Positions 7,193 through 11,383 of a DNA stretch of 11,383 nucleotides are shown here, one piece after another. Position 1 is the stretch's first letter. Each line of letters begins with the position of its first letter. The notes beneath the pieces were generated by a model that saw only the letters and a list, made by a program, of their open reading frames with translations, did no database searches and was not told the origin of the DNA. This DNA is from Victivallales bacterium (GTDB lineage: Bacteria; Verrucomicrobiota; Lentisphaeria; Oligosphaerales; Lenti-02). Both the position numbers and the translations under genes were made by a program. The stretch lies in assembly GCA_018648945.1 (NCBI GenBank), contig JABGQJ010000196.1:1-11383 (forward strand), in the 5' to 3' direction.

Positions 7193-8752
7193 TTAGCCGA
7201 GGACACTCGCCTCAAACGCGGCGTAGTGCGGCAGCAGCTTCTCGTAGACGCCCACATTGGCGGCAATCGGGGCAATCCCCTTGCCGGGGACGCAAGCACA
7301 GAAACGCTCGGTGAGCTCCTGCCATGGGTGCCCCCCTACGGCCTGGGCAGCCCGCAGTGCCGCCCCCAGCGCCGCCGAGTTCCCGGTCTCCAGGCGCTCG
7401 ACCTTGGCGTCGAAGACATCGGCCAGAACCTGGCAGATGCCATCGCTCTTGGCGGCCCCGCCAGTGACCCGAATCATCGTTGCCTGTTCGCCGATCCAGC
7501 GGGAATGCAGCCGCATGCTCATCGCCTGCGCCTCAACCAGTGCCCGTACCCGCGCGGCGGGATTCGCCCCCTGGGCAAACCCCTCGCCGCCCTGCAATCG
7601 CGGCCCTGCCGCCAGCACGAGAGGCGTGATCTCCGGCCCGAAATAGGGTAGCATCAGATTGCCGTCGTTGCCGGCTGGCGTGGTGGCGAAGCTCGCCACA
7701 TCGAACTCCGGCCAACTCAGGCCGAACTCTTCCTTCACCGCCTCGCGGGCCAGAGAACCGTTCTTGAAGCAGATCAGACACATGAAGCCACCCGCCGGAT
7801 TGCCAAACACATGCCCGTAACCCGCCGGATCCACCACCGGCTGGTTCATGGCACCAAAGAACGTGTCGCTGGTCCCCAGCGAGATCACCGCCGTGCCCGG
7901 TTCCCAGCCGCCCACACCGATCAGGCTGTTCGGGTTGTCGCCAGACCAGACCACCACCGGTGTGCCCACTGTGAAGCCGTAGCGGGTGCAGAAATACGGG
8001 GCCAGTCGCCCAGCGATCCGGTCCGCTGGGACCAGCTCGGGCAGCTTCTCCCCCAGGCCAGGAGCCGTGGCGGCGAGCAGATGCTCGTCCCATTCCCCCG
8101 TGCTCAGATTCAGCAGGTTCATCCCGGCCCCATCACCGTAGTCGATCGGCGCATCATGCCCGATCAGTAGCGAACACAGGAAGGAACTGACCAAGTGAAC
8201 CACCGCCGTGTCGGCGTAGTCCTCCGGCTCTTCCTTGGCAAACTTGCGGATCTGTGGCCCCGCAAACCGCTCGACGGCGGACGAGCCACTGCGGCGGCGG
8301 ACCTCCTCCGGGCCACCGCAATGGGTGTCGATCTCCCCGCACTCGGCGGTGGTGGAGCTATCCATCCAGATCGGCGACGAAATCCGCGTCAGACAGGGAC
8401 GCACATCCTCCACCAGCGAATCGGCCAACCCCAGGACTGACGCGAACTCGGAACCAAGATAGACCGTGCCATGTTGCTGCCCCGAGCCGGAAATCCCCGC
8501 CACCTCCGCCAGCGGCGCGCCCTGCGCCTGCAAGCGCGAGAATAGCATGTCCATGGCCGCCGCCCAGAGCAGAGGATCGCTATGCTTCACCAGCGGGTCG
8601 TCGTGTTCGAGGAAGCCCTGCGGGCAACCGAATCCCGGCAGATCCTCGCCGAAATTCACCGTCTCTTCCAGGAGAAGCTCGCCCGTCGCCGCGTCGATCA
8701 GCAGGGCGCTCAGTCCCTGCGTGCTGGAATCAAGTCCAAGAAAGATAGCCAT
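7193..8752 (-). CDS. xylB: Xylulokinase, FGGY carbohydrate kinase, animal XYLB-like
   Basis: Cytoplasmic FGGY kinase of 519 residues that would phosphorylate D-xylulose to xylulose 5-phosphate, feeding the pentose phosphate pathway. The N-terminal LGLDSSTQG (residues 5-13) is the FGGY nucleotide/metal motif with Asp8. GISGSGQQHG (86-95), PIWMDSSTT (127-135) and LVSSF ... PIDYGDGAGMNLL (187-214) are substrate-domain motifs. GDNPNSLIGVG (271-281) contains the likely catalytic base Asp272, and SLGTSDT (291-297) and TGGAAKSD (430-437) are phosphate and nucleotide motifs of the second domain. Several stretches match my memory of human XYLB more closely than E. coli XylB. AGGAGA (8765-8760) lies 7 bases before the ATG. 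No xylose isomerase, transporter or regulator is visible nearby. Xylulose is the best substrate guess; a related ketose cannot be excluded. Confidence 0.9.
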   Translation of the reverse strand: MAIFLGLDSSTQGLSALLIDAATGELLLEETVNFGEDLPGFGCPQGFLEHDDPLVKHSDPLLWAAAMDMLFSRLQAQGAPLAEVAGISGSGQQHGTVYLGSEFASVLGLADSLVEDVRPCLTRISSPIWMDSSTTAECGEIDTHCGGPEEVRRRSGSSAVERFAGPQIRKFAKEEPEDYADTAVVHLVSSFLCSLLIGHDAPIDYGDGAGMNLLNLSTGEWDEHLLAATAPGLGEKLPELVPADRIAGRLAPYFCTRYGFTVGTPVVVWSGDNPNSLIGVGGWEPGTAVISLGTSDTFFGAMNQPVVDPAGYGHVFGNPAGGFMCLICFKNGSLAREAVKEEFGLSWPEFDVASFATTPAGNDGNLMLPYFGPEITPLVLAAGPRLQGGEGFAQGANPAARVRALVEAQAMSMRLHSRWIGEQATMIRVTGGAAKSDGICQVLADVFDAKVERLETGNSAALGAALRAAQAVGGHPWQELTERFCACVPGKGIAPIAANVGVYEKLLPHYAAFEASVLG

Positions 8753-8899
8753 CGTCTGGTCTCCTGAAGTAGGGATGTGTATTACCTACACCATGCCATG
8801 CAGCGAGGCCGCGCGCAAGAGAACGTGAGAGCTTGCGGAATCACTCGATGGCGCAACATTTCCATAGTTGCCATTCACTCACCGACCACGGAGATGAAC
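8753..8899. promoter_or_regulatory. Divergent spacer with inverted repeats between xylB and orn
   Basis: This 147-bp spacer must carry both divergent promoters. GTGTA-TTACC-TACAC (8777-8791) is a perfect 5-bp inverted repeat 25-39 bases before the xylB start and could be an operator. CAAC (8854-8857) and GTTG (8867-8870), inside TGGCGCAAC and GTTGCCA, form a second, imperfect repeat before orn. I found no hexamer pair good enough to call a promoter. Confidence 0.3.
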
Positions 8900-9454
8900 A
8901 TGCCCGAAGCCGACCCCCGGAATCTGATCTGGATCGATCTTGAGATGACCGGTCTGCGCCCGGAACAAGACCGCATTATCGAGATCGCCACCATCGTCAC
9001 CGACCAGGAACTGAACCCCCTCGCCGAAGGCCCCATGCTGGCCGTGCATCAGCCAGACGACGTCCTGGCCGGCATGGACGAATGGAACCAGACCCACCAT
9101 GGCGACTCGGGATTGACGCGGCGCGTACGCGAGAGCACGGTCAGCGAGGCCGAGGCCGAGACCCGCACTATCGAGTTCCTCCAGCAATGGGTCCCTGCCG
9201 GAACCAGCCCCATCTGCGGCAACAGCGTCGGCCAGGACCGGCGCTTCCTCTACCGCTACATGCCGCAACTCGAGGCGTTCTTCCATTACCGGAATCTGGA
9301 CGTGAGCACGGTGAAGATCCTCGCCCAACGCTGGTATCCCGCCGTCGCCGCCGCCTTGGTCAAGGGGGAAGCCCACCTGGCCTTGGCCGACATCCGCGAA
9401 TCCATCGCCGAGCTCCGCTACTACCGCGAGCATCTCCTTGTCCCGCAGTCATGA
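8900..9454 (+). CDS. orn: Oligoribonuclease (3'-5' exoribonuclease, DEDDh)
   Basis: Cytoplasmic exonuclease that hydrolyses 2-5-nt RNA to mononucleotides, finishing mRNA decay and clearing linear cyclic-di-GMP products (family knowledge). The 184 residues match the family size. DEDDh residues are visible: Asp13 and Glu15 in IWIDLEMTG, Asp113 in [11 protein letters not shown], His159 and Asp164 in [34 protein letters not shown] and [11 protein letters not shown] closely follow the E. coli protein as I remember it. The open frame reaches back to 8777, but homology starts at about 8900. GGAG at 8890-8893 is 6 bases before the ATG at 8900 and abuts the alternative ATG at 8894, so I chose 8900. 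Its TGA stop overlaps a new ATG (ATGA, 9451-9454), the first step of the cascade into the next gene. Confidence 0.95.
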   Translation: MPEADPRNLIWIDLEMTGLRPEQDRIIEIATIVTDQELNPLAEGPMLAVHQPDDVLAGMDEWNQTHHGDSGLTRRVRESTVSEAEAETRTIEFLQQWVPAGTSPICGNSVGQDRRFLYRYMPQLEAFFHYRNLDVSTVKILAQRWYPAVAAALVKGEAHLALADIRESIAELRYYREHLLVPQS

Positions 9455-9487
9455 AGAAACAGTCATGAGCAAACAGCCATGAGCAAG
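9446..9487 (+). repeat. Three 14-bp tandem repeats making an ATGA minigene cascade
   Basis: The units are CAGTCATGAAGAAA (9446-9459), CAGTCATGAGCAAA (9460-9473) and CAGCCATGAGCAAG (9474-9487). Each holds ATGA. Since 14 is not a multiple of 3, each unit moves the frame: the orn stop overlaps the ATG of a five-codon frame MKKQS (9451-9468), whose stop overlaps the ATG of MSKQP (9465-9482), whose stop overlaps the ATG of the DUF2293 gene (9479). The last start has no clear Shine-Dalgarno, so it may depend on ribosomes that terminate and restart. The repeats and overlaps are seen directly; use of the minigenes is inferred. Confidence 0.8.
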
Positions 9488-10246
9488 CAAGACGCCCGCA
9501 CCTGTAGCCCCGGCCCCGACCCGCGCACCATCCGCACCGAGAACGGCAAGGTGGTCAAGCTCCCCGCCGATTGGGAACTGGTCCCGCCCGGCGACGCCAC
9601 CCTCACCCGCCGGATCAAGCAAGCCGGCCCTTCCTGGACCGTCCAGGAACGGAAGGGCCGACGCACCTTCTCCCAGGGCGTCTGGGCACCAAGCAAGACC
9701 GTTGCCGAGATCCGCACCAAGATCGAGGCCGAACGCGCCACCCCCGCCTACGCAGCAGCCAAACGCAGCCGGGAACGGCGACGCGACCGCGTGCAGGAAC
9801 ACTACGGCAAGGAATTCCGCGACGCGGTGCTGTATTTCCTCGATTTCGCGCCCCGCTACGACGACCTGGCCGTCGAGCTGGCCCAGCGGGTCGCCGATCA
9901 CGCCACGCCCATTGGCAGCGGCACCGTCGCCCGCACCCAACGCATCCCCCTTCCCCAACGCGCCGAAGCCGCCGTCATTGCCTGGTTGCGCCACCAGACC
10001 ACCGCCTACGACCACACGTCCGTCGCCCGCATCAAGGGTGCCCGCCGCGAGCTCCGCCGCGAACTCGCCCAACGCTCCCGCAAACTGCTCAACGCCTACC
10101 GGCGCGGCGACGACACCCCACAGGACTGCCCTCTCCAGCAAGCCTTGGCCACCCCCCCCAAGCCCGACCGCAGCGCCCCTGCCAAGGCCCCCCGGCCGAG
10201 GCCCGCGCAACGCCCGTCCTACGACGACTTCTTCGCCGACGACTAG
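9479..10246 (+). CDS. DUF2293 domain protein
   Basis: 255 residues, very basic and Arg/Ala-rich, with no signal peptide or membrane segment; probably cytoplasmic. The diagnostic part is residues about 141-195: GSGTVARTQRIPLPQRAEAA, then VIAWLRHQTTAYD, then a basic helix (RIKGARRELRRELAQRSRKL), which I recognise as DUF2293 (function unknown). The N-terminal half (LPADWELVPPGDATLTRRIK; GPSWTVQERKGRRTFSQGVW) is the usual companion region in bacterial members, followed by a charged helix (AKRSRERRRDRVQEHYGKEF). The tail is Pro/Ala-rich and ends acidic (YDDFFADD). The many basic residues could suit nucleic-acid binding, but that is a guess. It follows orn by 24 bases through the tandem-repeat cascade and probably depends on orn translation. 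The ATG at 9479 is the only start that fits the N-terminal homology. Confidence 0.85.
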   Translation: MSKQDARTCSPGPDPRTIRTENGKVVKLPADWELVPPGDATLTRRIKQAGPSWTVQERKGRRTFSQGVWAPSKTVAEIRTKIEAERATPAYAAAKRSRERRRDRVQEHYGKEFRDAVLYFLDFAPRYDDLAVELAQRVADHATPIGSGTVARTQRIPLPQRAEAAVIAWLRHQTTAYDHTSVARIKGARRELRRELAQRSRKLLNAYRRGDDTPQDCPLQQALATPPKPDRSAPAKAPRPRPAQRPSYDDFFADD

Positions 10247-10529
10247 CTTCGCTTCATACACCCCATTGCTACACGTTTGAGGCAAGTCTGGGGCATGCCA
10301 ACGGGTACTCGGGAAGGAAGCTCCGGAGCCTCCGCAGGAGGCGGTATATAGTAGCCACGGGTGCAAACCCGTGGTGGGCAAGGAAGGGGGAACCGAGCCC
10401 CCGCCAGGGCGGCGGCATACCCCAAGGAAGGCGCCAGCCCGACGATGCCGCTTCTGGCTTCTCCCAAGCCCTGCCTATGCTGTGCTTCCTCTTCAGCCAT
10501 GGAATCCCGGGAACGGCAGCACCGCCGCC
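10247..10529 (+). other. Spacer between the DUF2293 gene and the cmoA-like relic
   Basis: No gene is seen. The spacer holds repeat copy B and the self-complementary CTCCGGAG (10321-10328) at its edge. I see no terminator with a T-tract after the DUF2293 gene. The 106 bases after the repeat (10424-10529) may hold further methyltransferase remnants too decayed to read. Confidence 0.4.
10328..10423 (+). repeat. Two-hairpin intergenic repeat, copy B
   Basis: Hairpin 1 is GCCTCC-GCA-GGAGGC (10328-10342). The 12-base linker GGTATATAGTAG follows. Hairpin 2 (10355-10374) is identical to that of copy A, with arms CCACGGGT and ACCCGTGG around GCAA. The downstream block CCGAGCCCCCGCC, AGGGCGGCGG, CATACCC (10393-10423) matches copy A except for point changes and one inserted base; here CCGCC and GGCGG can form a third small stem. 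It has the same orientation and total length as copy A, about 3.3 kb away. Confidence 0.75.
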
Positions 10530-10742
10530 ATGCACGAGGCCCTCGGCACCCTCTACCACCGCACCAAGGCCCAGAACGGCTACACCGCCTAGCAGATCCA
10601 GCGCAAAGCCCTGGCCTTCGAAGGTGTCCTCGTCCCCGTCACCGCCCACTGAGACGTCCAACTCGTGCGGTCCGCCGGCTTCCGCCACGTCGAATGCTAC
10701 TGACGACGCCTCTGCTTCGCCGCCTGGATCGCGAGGAAGTAG
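10530..10742 (+). pseudogene. Decayed C-terminal part of a CmoA-like methyltransferase
   Basis: One frame reads MHEALGTLYHRTKAQNGYTA, stop, QIQRKALAFEGVLVPVTAH, stop, DVQLVRSAGFRHVECY, stop, RRLCFAAWIARK, stop. Ignoring the stops, this follows without gaps the C-terminal roughly 70 residues of CmoA, the enzyme that makes carboxy-SAM for wobble-uridine modification: YH..K....GYS....I, then VL.P.T, AGF.H.E, and a final K. The internal stops are TAG (10590-10592), TGA (10650-10652) and TGA (10701-10703); the end is TAG (10740-10742). The N-terminal SAM-binding domain is absent, so it cannot be functional. The lack of frameshifts suggests decay mainly by substitution. The alignment is from memory; another class I methyltransferase tail is possible. 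Confidence 0.55.
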
Positions 10743-10822
10743 TCGGGGCTACGGATCATGAATGACAACCGCCTCCATGCATAGTACTCAGATCGCGTGT
10801 GGTATCGACAAGTATGAGCAGT

Positions 10823-10885
10823 CCTCCCTCACTTGCCAGGCACAGAGGGGAGGTATAGAGAGCCCGTCCCCGTGCTTCGGACGGG
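10823..10885 (+). repeat. Possible diverged copy C of the two-hairpin repeat
   Basis: Stem 1 is CCTCCCT (10823-10829) against AGGGGAGG (10846-10853) with one bulged G. After a short linker containing TATAGAG comes stem 2, CCCGTCC (10863-10869) against GGACGGG (10879-10885). The junction GGTATAGAGAGCC resembles GGTATATAGTAGCC of copy B. The stems have other sequences and a longer first loop, and the downstream GGCGGCG block is absent, so membership is tentative. Confidence 0.3.
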
Positions 10886-10963
10886 TCGTTAGGTACTGTC
10901 AAGCAGTTTTCGGCCGCTCAGGCTACTTGGCGTCGTGTTTGTTTTACCACATGTCTGCTCTAC

Positions 10964-10992
10964 TTGACATTTCGTAAGAACTCTGTTACCTT
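10964..10992 (+). promoter_or_regulatory. Candidate sigma-70-type promoter
   Basis: A consensus -35 TTGACA (10964-10969) is followed after 17 bases by TACCTT (10987-10992), a weak -10 with 3 of 6 matches including the key T, A and final T. It would give a leader of roughly 55 bases before the ATG at 11055. The surrounding DNA is the most AT-rich stretch of the window. Confidence 0.4.
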
Positions 10993-11054
10993 GCGGAGGA
11001 GAGGACCAGAGAGCCTGACCATCGCTCGTCCTGCAACTGAAAGGATCAAGACTC

Positions 11055-11383
11055 ATGCATCCGCAACAGAGACACGCACGATTCAATCTCATTGTGGCGT
11101 TGAGCGCCGTTGTTCCGGCTGGGGTGGGATACGCCGTTCTCTTCATGCTCTCTGGCCCGAAGTGCGCCGTGTCGGCGTTCGCCTTCTTTGGGATCTGCGG
11201 GCTGTGGGGATTCGGCGGACGCTTCTACAGCAAGAAGAAGAACTCGCCTGCAGTAACGATGGATGAACGCGACGAGGACATCAAGCGTAGAGCCATGGTG
11301 ATCGCCTGGGCGGCGGACTGGCTTTACTGGGGCCTGATCTGTATGGTCCCGTGGTTCGTCGTTGTCCTGCGCTTTGGAATCGG
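11055..11383 (+). CDS. Small integral membrane protein (3' end outside window)
   Basis: The frame is open from ATG 11055 to the right edge, 109 complete codons. AAAGGA (11040-11045) lies 9 bases upstream and supports the start. Three hydrophobic helices are visible at about residues 11-32, 37-55 and 82-107. Between the second and third is a charged loop with SKKKNS and the motif MDERDEDIKRRAM (69-81). Similar DERD..I..RA motifs before a helix occur in small uncharacterised bacterial membrane proteins (DUF2178-like), often encoded beside a small HTH regulator; whether one follows here cannot be seen. Function unknown. Confidence 0.7.
   Translation, partial: MHPQQRHARFNLIVALSAVVPAGVGYAVLFMLSGPKCAVSAFAFFGICGLWGFGGRFYSKKKNSPAVTMDERDEDIKRRAMVIAWAADWLYWGLICMVPWFVVVLRFGI

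Larger units (their letters stand above)
10743..11054. other. Gap upstream of the terminal membrane gene
   Basis: No credible gene on either strand. It is less GC-rich than the rest. It holds the candidate diverged repeat copy and the promoter, listed separately. TGTCAAG (10897-10903) and CTTGACA (10963-10969) are inverted copies 59 bases apart, the second overlapping the -35 box; this could be an operator pair or chance. Confidence 0.5.

Noticed and set aside
8777..8899. N-terminal extension of orn from the ATG at 8777
   Set aside because: The extra residues do not match the Orn family, the stretch contains the divergent spacer repeats, and a properly spaced GGAG supports the start at 8900.
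10530..10742. Recoding (TGA as Trp or TAG as an amino acid) that would rescue the methyltransferase tail
   Set aside because: Both TAG and TGA would need to be read through, the catalytic domain is absent, and the neighbouring genes use TGA and TAG as normal stops.
9571..10761. 396-codon plus-strand open frame overlapping the DUF2293 gene
   Set aside because: It gives an Arg/Pro/His-rich product in a shifted frame and runs through repeat copy B; the DUF2293 frame has family motifs.
10897..10969. Insertion-sequence ends formed by TGTCAAG and CTTGACA
   Set aside because: The arms are only 7 bp and 59 bases apart, with no transposase and no target duplication; too weak for a mobile element call.

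Overview
The window is GC-rich DNA with few strong promoters and several palindrome-rich gaps. I read it as a chromosomal piece of an uncultured bacterium, most likely Planctomycetota or a PVC relative. The grounds are two giant secreted proteins of a type I associate with that group, a eukaryotic-like xylulokinase, and dispersed two-hairpin intergenic repeats. This placement is an inference; there is no rRNA or marker gene here to settle it.

Layout. Bases 1-6436 (minus strand) hold two tandem paralogous genes for very large exported beta-rich proteins. The upstream one (3059-6436) is complete. The downstream one starts at 3066, overlaps it by 8 bases, and runs off the left edge. Bases 6437-7192 are a gene-free gap of about 750 bases holding the operon leader, a 132-bp inverted repeat, three hairpin repeats and a probable terminator. 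Bases 7193-8752 (minus) encode a xylulokinase resembling animal XYLB. A 147-bp divergent spacer follows.

On the plus strand, oligoribonuclease (8900-9454) is coupled to a DUF2293 protein (9479-10246) through three 14-bp tandem repeats that create two five-codon minigenes joined by ATGA overlaps. A second copy of the two-hairpin repeat follows. Next comes the stop-riddled C-terminal relic of a CmoA-like methyltransferase (10530-10742), a possible third, diverged repeat copy, a candidate promoter, and the start of a small membrane protein cut by the right edge.

The genes do not form one pathway. The paralog pair looks like an envelope-protein operon of unknown function, xylB is a lone sugar kinase, and orn-DUF2293 is a translationally coupled pair, one member of which degrades short RNA. 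The most unusual items are the minigene cascade at the DUF2293 start, the covarying hairpin repeats, the gapless decayed cmoA-like tail and the paralog operon. I found no CRISPR array, phage module or intact transposase.
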